DNA of 64,000 bases from Anthostomella pinea (taxonomy: Eukaryota; Ascomycota; Sordariomycetes; Xylariales; Xylariaceae), in NCBI GenBank assembly GCA_963556695.1, contig CAUWAG010000010.1, positions 1,674,001-1,738,000 of the forward strand, given 5' to 3'. The position numbers were made by a program, and so were the translations under genes. Numbering within the stretch: position 1 is the stretch's first letter; each line of letters opens with the position of its first letter. Below are positions 48,197 to 60,800 of this stretch, piece by piece. The notes under the pieces are model-generated. The model did not search any database. It was not told the origin of the DNA and worked only from the letters and a program-made list of their open reading frames with translations.

Positions 48197-49392
48197 ATGC
48201 CCGTCGTTGCAGTCGCCGGTGGCGGTGGCGACCTGGGTCGCCTCATCACCGAGGCTCTGTTCGAGACCGGCAAGTATGAGGTTTATGTCATGTCAAGAAA
48301 GGTAAGTACGACGTTCCGTGAGCTGTTCCACGTCGTTGATCATGTAGATACAGGCTATGCAAAGCGATGCGAGCCGCATATCGCCATTGACTGGTGAACA
48401 CTATGCCCCGGTGATCCAGACCGACTACGTCTCCGAAGATGCTCTCGTCGAGCAGCTCACAGAGAAGCGCGTCAGCGTCATCGTCTGTGCCTTCATCATT
48501 GACAGCGACTCCGCGTCCGACTCTCAACTGCGGCTTATCCGCGCGGCCGACAGGTGCGCCTGCGTCAAGCGCTTCATCCCCTCGGAGTACAACGTCGAGT
48601 ACGACGTCGGTGACGACGTGCTTCCCTACCCGGAGAAGCGGTTCCACCTCGCCGCCCGGCGCGAGCTGGCGCAGACGAGCTCGCTCGAGTACGCGTTCGT
48701 CTACCCGGGGTACGTATAAAAACATCCCATCCCAAGACCCTGAGCCTTGTATTCGAGAACAAGCTTTGTTGTACCCTTTCCTTCTTCATCTAGAAAATGG
48801 CCGTACAGGTTTAAAGACAGGATATTAACATACACGCAGCATGTTCATGGACTACTTCGGCATGCCACACATAAAAACTAACCTGCGTCCGCTGTACTTC
48901 TTCATCGACCCGGCCAAGGGCCAGGCGGTGCTGCCAGGCGACGGCGAGGCAAGGATGAGCATGACGCTGACGACGGACTTTGCCCGGTACCTGGCGCTGG
49001 CGCTCGAGCTGGACGTGTGGCCGCGGGTCCTGACCACGGCGACGAGCACCGTCTCGCTGAACGAGCTCGTGCGGCTGGTCGAAAAGAGCCTGGGGCGTAA
49101 GCTGGAGGTGCGCTATCAGCCGGTTGAGAAGCTGCTCAGACACGAGACGGTCGCCGACCTGCCGACGAACCTGGACATCGCGAAGGAGTTCCCCGAGCGG
49201 TTCCCCAGAGGATTGGATCAGCTGCGGGCGCTGATCGCCGATCTGGAGGCTGGTGTTGCGCTTGGCGCGTTTGATTTGGCTACCTTGAGCGGACACCTGG
49301 ATCTTGTAAAGGCGTTCGAGGGAAGAATCTCCGAGCCGACGCGCATCGAGGAGCTGGTAGAGGAGGCTTGGAAGGCGGATTTCAGCCAGTGA
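48197..49392 (+). CDS. NmrA-like NAD(P)-binding reductase, SwnN/SwnR class
   Basis: Three exons, 48197-48301, 48354-48709 and 48840-49392, give 337 residues; junctions are AAG|GTAAGT...CAG, CCGGG|GTACGT...CGCAG. The N-terminus MPVVAVAGGGGDLGRLITEA is a Rossmann dinucleotide motif of the NmrA / isoflavone-reductase type. Later come RFIPSEYNVEYDVGDDVLPY and FVYPGMFMDYFG, typical of that family. The swainsonine cluster encodes two such reductases, SwnN and SwnR, proposed to reduce iminium intermediates after SwnK release. Divergent position next to the hybrid synthase supports this role. I cannot tell N from R without alignment. The acceptor of intron 1 could also be six bases earlier (48348), adding two residues. 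Confidence 0.85.
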
Positions 49393-50062
49393 GTGAGCAG
49401 GATGGCGAAGGGGGAGCTACCGGCACTCGAATCCTGAAATGTCTGCTTACGTTACCACTATCTACTACCGTACTTTTGATTTCAGGTAGAAGTACCTACT
49501 GGTCCTTGTTCAGGCCGCCTTTTCAACGCTGTACTTAATGAGTCGGTATTTGCAAGAACGTACACCTTCAACAAGACCCCTGCTGGAAAGCTTCTGCTTG
49601 CATGCTGATACATAAGCAGGGGATAGACCATACCCCTAAAAAGGGGTAGTCTCCGCAGTATAACGCATGGCATTACTGTACTGTTACATCGACCTGCTGA
49701 TGTGCAAGTTTGAGTGTTGACAATGCGGGCGAGAACCAGACTCCTGTTAACCCTGCGGGGAAATCGGAGTCTAGACTACTATCGTATGAGGTATATCTTG
49801 CTGACCCTTCCGGGGCGTGAATACCGACATACGACGCGCGCATGCGGTATCATCCTGCTGACCGAAACGAGACGTCCAGTGGCATGACTCCCCAGTCGGA
49901 GAATCCTTCGAATATGATCAGCCCCCCTTGGAAACTTCGTGTGCATATTCAGCTGCGGCTTCTCGTATAAGTTTCTTTCTAGTAGCATTATTGCTGTAAG
50001 CTCGCACACTCCAAACTGAAGGTCCTCCAGTCCCCTTTATTAGTCCGGCTCCTGAGGGTAAA
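49393..50062. other. Intergenic region between reductase and dioxygenase genes
   Basis: 670 bases between two genes in the same orientation; it should hold the terminator of the first and the promoter of the second. No further gene is visible. Confidence 0.4.
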
Positions 50063-50920
50063 ATGTCTACACCTACACCCAAGCTCCAGCACGTCCAAGC
50101 CTCCGAGGGCCGCGACGCCGTCCTCAGCGCCATGCGCGCGGACGGCGCCGTCATCATCAAGGGCCTCTTCACGGAGGACCAGGTCGTCCGGCTGAACGCG
50201 GAGGTGCAGCCGGCCATTAATCAGCTCGGCGCGGGCTCCAAGCACGCCGAGGGCTGGGTCAAGGAGTTCCACGGCGAAAACACCAAGCGGCTCAACAACG
50301 TCGTGTCGCTGAGCCCGACGTTCCGGCACGAGATGCTCGAGAGCGAGTTGATTCATCAGCTGTGCGAGGCCGTCTATCTTGAGGACGCGGGCGGGTACTG
50401 GATGAACTCGGCGCAGGTCATTGATATTGGACCGGGCAGCGCTGCGCAGCCGCTGCATCGCGACCAGTGGCAGTTCCCCATCTTCACACGCGCCGGGCCT
50501 GGCGCGCCTGAGGCGAGCGTCAATTTTGTGGTTGCGCTGTCTGAGTTCACGGTCGATAATGGTGCTACGAGGGTCATACCCGGCAGCCACGCCTGGGCCG
50601 ACCTCGGGGACAATGGCACGCCGGCGGACACGGTGCCAGCCGAGATGGAACACGGGGACGCGTGCTTCATCAGCGGCAAGGTCGTGCACGGCGGGGGGGC
50701 CAACGTGACGGAAGACCGCACGCGCAGGGCCATCACGCTGGTGTTTCAGTGCTCGTACCTCACGCCAGAGGAGGCGTACCCGTTCCTGGTCGACGCCGAG
50801 GTTGCCCGGTCGCTCAGCCCGCGCGGCCAGCGCATGATTGGGTTTCGGTCGCAGTTTTTGAAGAACAGCCCTGGCGTGTGGAAGAGCGACTATGGCGCGG
50901 TGGACGAGGTCTACTGTTAG
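50063..50920 (+). CDS. PhyH-type non-heme Fe(II)/2-oxoglutarate dioxygenase, SwnH1/SwnH2 class
   Basis: Single exon, 285 residues, starting MSTPTPKLQHVQASEGRDAV. The phytanoyl-CoA dioxygenase fold is marked by ADGAVIIKGLFTEDQV near the N-terminus, the HxD iron motif in LHRDQWQFP (about residues 132-134), NGATRVIPGSHAWADL, the distal iron His in GKVVHGGG (about 209) and the Arg-rich 2-oxoglutarate clamp EDRTRRAITLVFQ. Swainsonine clusters encode two enzymes of this kind that act late on the indolizidine ring. Here only one is found. It follows the reductase gene in the same direction, 670 bases downstream. Assignment to the pathway is by family and position. Confidence 0.85.
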   Translation: MSTPTPKLQHVQASEGRDAVLSAMRADGAVIIKGLFTEDQVVRLNAEVQPAINQLGAGSKHAEGWVKEFHGENTKRLNNVVSLSPTFRHEMLESELIHQLCEAVYLEDAGGYWMNSAQVIDIGPGSAAQPLHRDQWQFPIFTRAGPGAPEASVNFVVALSEFTVDNGATRVIPGSHAWADLGDNGTPADTVPAEMEHGDACFISGKVVHGGGANVTEDRTRRAITLVFQCSYLTPEEAYPFLVDAEVARSLSPRGQRMIGFRSQFLKNSPGVWKSDYGAVDEVYC

Positions 50921-51771
50921 GGAGGGCCGGGTTGACTGCCTATTTTCGTACTTCTGTTTCGGTGGATTCCCTCCCCCCTTTTCTTGGCTACCTACTGTAA
51001 TCGACTTGAGATAACAGTCGAGGTGTGGTGATCATGCTCAATGCGACGTTTCCGTTCAAGGAATGCATATGGACGTAGAAGTGTCCGCCTGAACCAATAA
51101 AGTAGTGGTTCTTTGCATGATGTGTTTGGAGGAACCCTTCCTCCAGATCCGGGTTGCGGCCATCAAACCGTTGTGGTGAGTTTAGCTCTCCGTCTAAGTT
51201 GCCCTGCCGCGGTCGAAACAAAGCCCTGCATGCCGTTTGTGCCGTGTGAGAACATACCCCTTGAAGAAAGTCCCCGTATCACGTCATGTAGGATGGCAGA
51301 CCCTGCGATGGGAGGATCAGCTCGACCGACGTCCGGTCACTACATGCAGTACTCTGGACGGTATCCATGCCTGCGAGCGGAAGTCCAGAAGCCCAGCGCC
51401 GTTGTGGTTTGGATCCCAGTCCTACCATTTCGTTGATTGTCACGGAGAGTTTCAACCGCGCAGCTGACGTGCTGACAGGCTGACGTACGTGAAGATAGGT
51501 GATGGCGGCACGTGGAACGTATTGATGACCACGAGTTATTCAACGGTAATCAACCGCAGCTTTGGCTTAGATAAATGACGAGGCACACATCCATAATAAC
51601 GAGTTACGGTACACCTACTATGGTCCCTTACCTCGGTGGGTTTCTACCCCTGAAGCAGGGTGTCCCAGGAAGGATTACCAAATGGAGCATAGGACCCAGA
51701 AGTTAGCTAAAAAGGCTTATACGATATGCAGCCATAGTTAATTATGGTCGATCTTGAGGGCGTGACCTTCT
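50921..51771. other. Right flank of the alkaloid cluster
   Basis: 850 bases between the dioxygenase gene and MITE copy c. No gene or RNA is recognised. Confidence 0.4.
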
Positions 51772-51988
51772 GATACTCAGCCCTCATAAGTCTGCGCATG
51801 TATACGTTGATAAGTTTCCAGATCACCCGTAGGAAAACTTAAATAGTGGAATAAGCATACAGTAGTAAGCAGCGCCGGTCTTATACGCTTCTTTGGATGA
51901 TTATTCAGGTGTGCCTACTCCAATCATGATGAATATACCGTTGTTTGCTGGATGCGTGGTGTACGGAGACTTATGAGGGTTCAGTGTA
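51772..51988. mobile_element. MITE, copy c (Tc1/mariner type)
   Basis: About 217 bases. The right end is well kept (reverse complement TACACTGAACCCTCATAAGT then CTCCGTAC). The left end is diverged at its outermost bases (GATACTCAGCCCTCATAAGT). Internal GGAATAAGCA is present. This is the most decayed of the three copies and bounds the alkaloid cluster on the right. Confidence 0.7.
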
Positions 51989-52775
51989 CCCCTTTCCCAA
52001 ACATGCTGGATTTCTAGCACCCTGCCACTGTGCGAACCGCGATCAAAGAAGAGTACAGTCCAGTATAAAACAGCATGGGCGCATAGAGCCCATCAGCCAG
52101 TCCGTCGAGTGAATTTGTTGTAGCCTGATACTGCGACTGGGGGCTACCGGCATCCCCATCCGCGAGGGAGCCGCCCCTATGTACGGTAGGCAGCTCCCGA
52201 CGGGTCCTTTTCCACGGGGTGGCCAGTTGAGAATGGCCTAGTCTCCGATGCCTCGCCCGTCCAGTAGTCAGCTGATGGAACATGCACCTCGTCGATGACC
52301 TCGGTGAGAAGCATATGGCACAGGGCGGCTGTACGTAGTGGATATTGCCACTATCATAACTGGTACCGGTGACCGGTCAGATCAGCACATGAGTCTTATG
52401 AAGCTAAGTCCATCTGCTGTGAGAGCGGTGTCACGCGTCGTCAATTTGTCTAATCCTTCCTTCATCCTTCTATGCATTCGTTCCTGCAAGGACTTGGCTC
52501 GTCTACTCCGACACCGTAGGTACTGCGCGCAAGGCTAGATTAGGGGCAGTCGGGATTAGGGAACGGAGGCCGAAGGGGGTTTAGTGTCAGCTGCAGCAAG
52601 GCCTGAGCTGTGTTCTTTGAGCCTTGGTATTTCAGAGTCGAGGGTGTGGAATGAGAATGATTGGAGGCTGGTGATGCTACTATGGACTGGGCTGAGGAAG
52701 CTGACATAGCTGTTGGCTAGGAGTGATGACGCTGACAGTCAGCGGTACGTATGCTCCTTGCATACCTACGTAATA
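51989..52775. other. Intergenic region left of the CorA-like gene
   Basis: No supported gene; it lies downstream of the CorA-like gene, which is on the minus strand. Short ORFs only. Confidence 0.4.
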
Positions 52776-54470
52776 CTACTCTTCCCGCTTGGCAATCGTA
52801 GCCTCCAACTCTGCCCTTCGTTTCTCCAGTGCTGCGGTACTGTGTCGCTTGAGGAGATTCTGAACCCAGCGAAACCACAGGTACAAGACTATAAATGTCA
52901 GGGGAACCACCACGACGGGGAGAGTCCACCATAGCTGTGAGATAGAGAGCAAAGATCCATCGTAGCTGAAGAAAACGGTGCTTAGCACTGACTAATGGAC
53001 AAAGGCTGTCAGTCAGTTCTCTGTTCGGGGTATCAATCTGATAGACGCACCGATACGAAAGTCCCGGGGAGGAAGACTGCGGTCACGATCGCAAGTGTGA
53101 ACATGGACACGTTCTCGCGCTGCGCTCGTACCGCGATGTCTGTCGTTAAGTGGCTGATCTCCTGGTTGGCACGACTGTCCTTCTGAGTGGCGATATGATG
53201 CATCTATGGCCAAGTTTAGCAAGACACCCCAGGTTGGTAAATCCAGTTGACGGGTTTCCCTACCAAGTTGATCTGGATATTTGTGCGCTCGGCATATGTC
53301 CTGGCCCATTGGGTCCAGAAGTGACAGGTGGATTGAAGCTCGTCGAAGGGGTTGTCCAGAGGACGCGATGTAGCCTTCTCGACTGTCAGGGTTGTCCCCA
53401 TGCTGCGTTCACTGTCGTCACGTAGTCTTCGAATGCGCACTATGTGCTCATCCATATCTCCCAAGTCCTTCAGCATGGCAAGCCATTGCCTCGCAAGAGC
53501 ATGGAGCTTCATAGTCTGCGTCTCAATGCTAGACAGATCTTGTCCCTTTTCCTGCAGAGCTTAGCGCTGGACCATTGGATTGGTTGAGCGGCTTACGATA
53601 CAGAGGAGCTCTTCTCGCTGCTCTTTGATCCCCTGACGGTAGGAGAGTAATATCTCATCAATTATCAGCGTATCAACAAAGTAAGGGTGCGAGCTTTTGG
53701 GGGTATCTTGTCGGAGAACCTCAAGCAAGCGTGTCTGTTGTTCGGCAGGGTAGTTTACAAGGGAATACGTCAAAGTCTTCGGATCTGTAACAAGCTGAAC
53801 AAAGGTATGAGTTGAATCATCCCCCCAGAACCAGAACCAATATTGCAGGACTAGACGGTGTCAACTTCGAATCAAGAAAGGGGAAAAGTCCTCGTCATAC
53901 CAAATTTGTGCAGGTCACTGCTGCGTGAGGATGTTGTTGGGAACACAGTCCAGTCCTCGGTTTCATACACATATGGCGAACTTTGCGGTTAGGTTGCCGG
54001 CTTCGTTGAGCACTTTCAAGACTCGAGGATCGATATGGACATGGGGTAGGTTGCCCTTCCTCGCAGAGATAAACCTAGACGACAAATTGTTATTATGTCA
54101 ACTCCTTCGTTTATGAAACGATGTGTACAATATTCTCAAGGAACATCCATCCACAGGCTCCGGCGAGGAACCATCGGCACGATGAGGAGATCCCTCTTCT
54201 GGCGTCTCAGGAGACGGTTGTAATGGTCCGAAGTCGTTCTCTAGATGTTCCGACAAAGCGGAGGCGTCAAGCTGCGGTGTCCATCCTGTATTGACATGAG
54301 ATGCTGACCGCCAAAGTCTCACGTGAGGCAATGTGAAAAGAAACAAGTATCATACTGGGTCCTGACTGGCTCCATGCTTCGAAGATGGACACGTCTGAAC
54401 CGCCCGCATAGCATGAGGACCTTGATTGTAAACAATCATCCAACCGGGTTCGTGGTTGGTGGCTATCCAT
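52776..54470 (-). CDS. CorA-like fungal membrane protein gene with a probable one-base frameshift
   Basis: Seven exons can be traced: 54323-54470, 54129-54285, 53901-54074, 53597-53850, 53264-53551, 53051-53203 and 52776-52991. The start is MDSHQPRTRLDDC. All junctions are GT...AG and phases agree except inside exon 3, where one extra base near 53971-53976 is needed to pass from LNEAGNLTAKFA to YVYETEDWTVFP. Otherwise the protein would be about 462 residues. The C-terminal part has the fungal CorA-like signature: a helical region (ISHLTTDIAVRAQRENVSMF), a first membrane helix (TLAIVTAVFLPGTFVSS), then LSTVFFSYDG and a second helix (LPVVVVPLTFIVLYLWFRWV). The GMN motif of true Mg channels is absent, as in many fungal relatives. 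Transport is therefore uncertain. The gene is either newly broken or the base is a sequencing error; a very short intron is less likely. Confidence 0.7.
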
Positions 54471-54910
54471 ATCTAGAAAGCTGATATCGCGCGCGCAAGG
54501 CTGGGAGCTTGGTACGCGTCACTCTCTCGACACTGCGTTAATTGTATGGAGGAAGCAGAGTACGCGAATGTCCCAGCCAGCCCAACTTCTCGATGCGACG
54601 CTGCCCATTCCCTCACTCCTCATTGACCAGAAAGTGAATGGCAGCCCCGCAAACAGAGCCTCGTCGCCTCACGGGTCGCTCCGAAGTTCGGAGGCCAGTA
54701 TCCTGGTGAGTGCATAAGCAGAGGCGATCGATATGCTGCCTATCTAAGGCAGCATTAAAACCTTTAGAGTCTGCTTCTCTAGCACCAGACCAGGTGGCAA
54801 GGGGGCGGCTCGAGGGAAAGATTGACACGAGGTCTATCTCTAGTTGCAGCCCACGCTCCTATTCACGTCTTCCTGTGCCCATCAACAGTTGATGATCAGC
54901 TGTCGACACC
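54471..54910. other. Short gene-free stretch
   Basis: 440 bases between the CorA-like gene start and a degenerate membrane-protein relic. It should hold the CorA-like promoter. Nothing else recognised. Confidence 0.35.
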
Positions 54911-55405
54911 ATGGCTAATAACAGTCCTCTACCCATTGCCGCGAATATACTAGGCCTCGTGACGTCTGTTGCTACCGTGATCCTGTAAATTCATGCAACG
55001 GCGTTTGTTGCAAGCCAAGGGCTCAACCTCATGACCCAATCGAACGAGGAGATGTACTGAGACCTGTCAATTCGAATGGGAATAGGGGGCTTCTGATGAT
55101 AATCCGGGGAGCATCCGAGAAGTGCAGGTGGAGATATGATATGCTCGACTCTTTTCCCAGTCTGATCAAGTACTCAAATGTCGGAGTCAAATTTGAGCCA
55201 TCAAAGGACGAGGTAAGGTACGATGCCACCGCGCCCGGGGACCTAACCATATGCACAGGATGAGGGACGGTATTGCGCTGGGGCAGGGAAGGTCCGGGGC
55301 TACCTACCCCTTTTCACACATATATCGTCCAAACTCGCGATCCTCAGTTTCTGTTGACCCAACAGGGCCCAACTCATGAATTATGGCAATAGATAGATGT
55401 ATGTC
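54911..55405 (+). pseudogene. Degenerate relic of a fungal membrane-anchored protein
   Basis: The ATG at 54911 opens MANNSPLPIAANILGLVTSV, like the hydrophobic N-terminus of a common fungal family of unknown function. It stops after 25 codons. Further pieces in shifting frames follow: EVRYDM around 55125-55150, then FEPSKDEVRYDATAPGDLTI around 55190-55250 and RDPQFLLTQQGPTHELWQ near 55335-55390. The order fits one decayed gene. The family resemblance is from memory of its general pattern and is weak. Confidence 0.3.
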
Positions 55406-56809
55406 AAGCCCAGAGGTCACCGGTGAAGGGATTCGAACCTAATTGACATAATACGTTCTTTTGTGCCGTTCGTCGTACAGTGTCTATCGGCAATATACTG
55501 CTGCTGATCATAGCATTGCCCATCTTACCAACCGACAAAGGCGTCAATCAGCCGGGCATTGACCGCCCTCAGCGCCGCTACTAGGTGCATCGGCTGACTT
55601 GATACACCACGGCCCAATAACATCTTCTGGTTATCTAAAGGCTATCAGTGTACGCGCTTCCGGCGATTATACGAGACCGGTTCTTGCTTCGCTTCCCACA
55701 ACCTCTCGGCCTGCGAAGTTCTGTCTACGATAGTAAGTCGGTCCCTTTGCCTGTCCGGGCTCTTATAGGCATTATCACGGTGTACTGCGTCTCTCGCGTA
55801 TATACTCTTAGCTAAGCCAAGTGGTGCCGTTACAGGACCGCTGCCATCCAAGCTAAAATATGAACAGAACGACAGCTCGACTTGGACGTCAGCCCCTATC
55901 GACTGTTGTCTTGCGTTTTCTCAGTGATGGCTGACACATAAGAGGTCAAGCTCGTGGTGGAATTGGCAATACTCGGTGATTGTGGCATGAGTATCAAGAC
56001 CACCCTCAGGCACGGGCCATACAACGCAGCCGCCATACCTATGCGAAGTGAATACTGCATTCAAGACACGGGTGTGGGACTGACCGACTGAGGCGCCTCA
56101 GGACCGGGCCGATTGGAACATCAACAACGAGACTCATATCAGAAGGGGTTGGTTGGACTCGGAGATGGATCCTTTCCGAGACACCCGCCACCCGCCACCC
56201 GCGTTACGGCCCGGGCGTACTACCTCGCGTAGCTAGCTGTCTCAGGAGTCAAGACAAGAGTCGGGGGCCGATCATTGATGTGGCTTGACTATATTGAACT
56301 GCGGATAGGCGCAGGCGCCGAGCCGCGTCATCTGTCCTGGCCGATGTCACCTGCGGCACACCTTGTCCTTGAGGTTGTCATCGAGGAGGTCGGCGAACGG
56401 TTCGATTAGAGCAGACATGCTGTCCCTTGCCGTGCTCAAGTGTGAGAAGACATACTGGACCTGGCCAGCCATGTCATCTACTGCACGTTGTACGCGAGCT
56501 TCGAAGATCTACTGCACGGGATATAACTCGATTCGGAAAGCAGTTCATGAGGCCTGACAGGTGTCGACCGTTGTAAGTTTAAACGGCAAGGAAACCCCGG
56601 CGGGCGACTGACGATGGTGGAGATTCCTACCCGTCGTGATGGCAAAACTAGTCAGACTTGAAGTGTGAAGGGTGGTACTAAGACCTCGAGAGATCTGGTC
56701 ACACGCGTCGTGGGCAGATTATCAAGAAAGGAGGCTGCGGGCTGACCTCATCTCAATGGCTCGGCAGCAGGTCGTGAGTGAGACTACCACTGATGAGATG
56801 CTTCGGTAA
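55406..56809. other. Accessory stretch without recognisable genes
   Basis: Short ORFs only. A tRNA-like TTCGAAT motif on the minus strand at about 55432 does not fold into a tRNA. The last part may belong to the same element as the zinc-knuckle ORF that follows. Confidence 0.35.
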
Positions 56810-57121
56810 TTGAGATCACGGTGTATTCTTGAACATGAACCATGGTGCCTGTTAGGGGATGGACAACGATCTCACCGCCAAGCCAGCGAGACGACGATCT
56901 GCTGGCGCTGTGGCAAGAAGGGTCACATCAAATGTGACTGCCGCAAGTCTGCTGAGCGAAGCGAGGCATCACTGGACCTCGTGTACGCCTACAGCAGCCT
57001 GTTCCCGCAGTCGGCAGCCAGCGACACCGCGTTGGCCATTCGGCTTGAACATCTCGGGGGTCTGTCCAAGACTTTGGATATGAAGCCCCTCAACACCAAG
57101 ATCCTTCACATACGACCATAG
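56810..57121 (+). pseudogene. CCHC zinc-knuckle fragment, probable retroelement gag relic
   Basis: The open frame contains CWRCGKKGHIKCDCRK, a perfect CX2CX4HX4C zinc knuckle, as found near the C-terminus of retrotransposon gag and in some cellular RNA-binding proteins. Upstream in the same frame lies a stop, before which MARQQVVSETTTDEMLR could be older gag sequence. I find no protease, reverse transcriptase or integrase around it. The frame has no ATG with good context; the fragment is probably dead. Confidence 0.4.
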
Positions 57122-57430
57122 GATTAGGAGAACTTGGCATCCCGTTCGCTCTGCCTTAAATAAGCCTGATACCGCCGGATTAGTAGTTGGGTCGGTGACG
57201 ACCAGCGAATCCCCGGTGTTGTATGTTTTGCCTTATTTTTCGTGCCTATGTTCCTTATTTTTGGTGTTGTGATAGTACTGGTGTCTACATCACCGTAAGC
57301 ATGAATGATACGGGGCGGTAGGCACAGTGAAAGGTATGCTGATAGGTAGCCACTCTGACCTCACGCTTGTGGGTGCCTCTTCACAATCTTGCAGGCAAGA
57401 CGAAGATCTCTGCGAGCCTGATGAATCACC
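57122..57430. other. Stretch between zinc-knuckle fragment and tandem repeat
   Basis: About 310 bases, no gene or structure recognised. Confidence 0.35.
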
Positions 57431-57850
57431 GATGTCGAAGCAGCTCACAACCGCAAGTCCGTACTCGAATTGGTATGCCCATCGTGATGGCAGATGTGAT
57501 TGAGGAGTCAGGACCAGGTTATCAAGGCGAGGGTAGCATCGACGTTAATAGACGACATATGATTTCACCGACAGGAGCTTTCCCAGCAAGAGTCCTGGCC
57601 AGGACCGATATCGAAGCAGCTCACAACTGCAAATCCGTACTCGAATAGGTATGCGCATCGTGAGCAGATGTGCCTGAGGAGTCAGGGCCAGGTCTATAGG
57701 GCGAGGGTAGGCAGCTCACAGTTCAGAGCCGCAAGTGCGTACTTGAATAGGCATGTGCATCGTGGTGACGGATGTGCGTGAGAAGTCAAGATCAGGTTAT
57801 TTATCATAAGCGAGGTAACATCGACGGGATATCTCCGGAGTCCTACTGTA
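57431..57850. repeat. Degenerate direct tandem repeat, about three units
   Basis: Units begin with a CGAAGCAGCTCACAA-like start near 57436, 57611 and 57711, followed by CCGCAAGTCCGTACTCGAAT, GGTATG..CATCGTG, AGATGTG..TGAGGAGTCA, GACCAGGTTAT and GGCGAGGGTA. Spacings of about 175 and 100 bases show that the first unit carries an extra segment (ATCGACG...CAAGAGTCCTGGCCAGGAC) that recurs after unit three. No coding frame is kept. Confidence 0.7.
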
Positions 57851-60800
57851 GCAAGAGTTCAGGCCAGGGACTCCGGAGTCCATCCCGGCTTGTTTCACAA
57901 GAGCCGAGTACACGATGAAGCCAATCACAGCGATACGATCCTTCAGGAGCCGTCGACGGTCCGGCCCTGGCAGCTGCCTGGCGCCTGGCGCCGCCAGCTC
58001 ATTCAGCGCGGATCCCTCGGAAATTTGGCGAGACCAAAGATAGAAAGTTCGATTGGTGGTGGAGCAGACCGCTGCCCCGGGTCTATCCTTGCTGCAGCTG
58101 CTAAGGTTAGGGCTGCCTGTCTTGTTCCTGCGTCCGGGGTGGTCCCTTGGGCTGGGAAGGGCGCATCTTGGCGTAGTGTAAATTTCCCAATAGTGAAGTC
58201 CGTCGCTGTTACGGCGATGATGGACTGAGCATATGTGTCCATTTGACCATACAGACTTGAGAGCTTTGCTGTTAGTTAGCACGCAACAGGAAACCAACTC
58301 CTGAAAGGGTGGGTTGGGCTCGGAACCAAAGCGTTAAAAAACTGCCGAAAGACACCGGCAAGCTGGGAGCGTCATGAAGGCCGGACCATTGTTGAGATCG
58401 GTGGCGGAAAATGTACAGTAGCTGCACGGAGATTGCTATGGGACCGGCATTCGACGACCTTCAAATCTTGAGATGGCCTCCGAGACTTGCAATAGCTTCG
58501 ACCGGCAGATCCGGTCATCGAAGATGGGAAACCATATCGGGTTGTAGATTTGCCAAAACTTGGTACAATCCATACTGTCGATCCATATCCGACCCCCGCT
58601 GCAGAAGCTCTTTTGTTCTTCTGCCCCTCTCAGTGCAACCTTCTGGGTTCATGACCCGGATGTCGTTCCATGTTGTTAATGTGGGTGAGGCAATTCCTTG
58701 TGAGCTGGCACGTGGAAGATGGCAGCGCTTGCGTGACCCTGGAGTGAGCTCGAACATGGGAACGAGTTGTGACACCTTCCAGATCGTGCAACGCCATAGG
58801 ACTATAGAAGCGACGTGCTATGGTGTCGCCATCGTGGCGGGGGTTATGGCATGACATCTGCATATGCGGCTGTGCAGCAGGCAGCTGGGACTGGAATGTG
58901 TGGCAGTGGGTGCTTTACTAATGTGAGGCGCCTTATGGCTGAGCAATAGAGCAACAAGAACAGATTGCGCTCTTGTTGCGGTAATTGATGTTATTAGTTC
59001 GTTGCCGGATGGCGTCTACTCGTCCGGTTCGAGTAGGAGAAGAACATGCGCGTTGTCAAGACTCGAGAGCGCAAAAGATCGACCGATAAAGTGAGTGGCT
59101 GTAGCCTGTAGACAGTTGCAACGTCCTGATTGTCCATCACCTTTCGAGGCTGCCACTGGTCCCTCGAATCCCGTAGACTGTCGTCATTTAGCCAGGTAGG
59201 AAATAGGCAATCACCGAGGTCGTTGGCGCCGCTGTCTCAAGAAAGGACGGCAGTGAGCACTACGCCCGTATTGAGGTGTAGTGAGATGTGGAAATGGCAC
59301 GAATGGTAGAGGTGCGACGGCGGCTGATCTGGTGAGGTCCACCCGGGTAGTTCCCTGCGACGGGGCAGTCGGGGAAGCTTGGCTGTCCCCCCTAGCTGGG
59401 CTGCCCCCGTTAACTGAGCGGGGAGCCACCCACCCGTTGCGTTGGAGACGTGGGATCTGAGCGGGGTTTTGTTTTTTCCAGAAGGCTGATGGAAAAAGAA
59501 AAACAAACAGAGACAGTTCGTCCCTGTGTTTCACATCGGGCCCTGACACCTGATTATTGGAGCTGAGACGGCATTGCAGTCGCGCAACCGAATGACACCT
59601 TGCCCTCTTTCTTGCGGGTTCTGAAATGTATCTGGTCTTAACAGGTCAAGTAATGCCATGATAAATGTATGTGCAACTCGTGACAAGTGAAAACTTTTGC
59701 CGATGTGGGCATATCCATGCTTGTTATTGGTGCTCCGAGCAGCTGAGAACGAGGAGAAAATAAGTTTGAGGGCACACAGTCTGGCAGTCCTGGGTAATAC
59801 CCTGTCCAATGTTGGTGATGCCCACCAACCGACAGGACTGGTCACTGGCATGCGAGGACGGTAATGGGGTGGGATAGTAGTAGGAAGTATGACCAACAGC
59901 AACCTGCTTGCTATGGAGATGACGGAAATCTTTCATGGTCGTCGAAGCGAGCTGTGCACTGCTGCGCCTTTGCGGGCTGGAATGCAACATGACCTTGTAA
60001 CTTGTGACGGGAAGTGTGAAGTGTGAAGTGTGAAGAGGCTCGAGAGTGAGAGTCTACCACAGTAGTAGGAAGAGAGTGGGTCCATACAATCAAACCGCCT
60101 GCGCCACAAGGACCTGCCTAGAGGCTAAGGTAACACCTCAATTCTATGGCAAAGTTGACGATGCCCTCTACGCCCTAACCCCTAACTTAACACCGCCAGC
60201 CTAGGACGATCCTCTACAGTAGTAAGGCTGTTAAACAGTTTAGGCTCGGGGCAGAACGAGACCCATCTCCGGCTCCTCGTCCAGGAGTAGGACTCCAGTA
60301 TCGGCGAGATGGAGTAATAAGATGGGGCTGAGGGCTCTGTTTACGCCATGACATCGGTTTCCTTCCCATTCTCTTCCTCTTGCTGCTTTCTCACGCTCCT
60401 TTCTTGCAGTAGGCAGGTCCGGCACTTGTAGATCCATCCATTGCTTCATTCGTTCATTCGTTCATCCTTGATCATCACCTATTCCCATCTCCGCTGTTGC
60501 CACAAAAGCTCTGGAGCTCTTTACAAGTACCTGCCTGTCCTTGTCGTTCTGTTCGTTGGCCAACCAGGGCCCGTCATCCCATCTCACAGAAACCCGGTTC
60601 GAAGCAGTGTGACCTTCGACGGAGAACACCTGGACCAATCGTTACACCTGTCAGAGAGGAGAAGCCGTTTCGATAAACTTGATATAGCCGCACGCCACCA
60701 TTGCGACAGTCTCAGCTCTTCAGGAAAGAAGCAGGACGAACCGATATCCAGTTCAGGAAGCACTCGACAAAACCTGCAAATTTGAAGAGACAAGGATAAG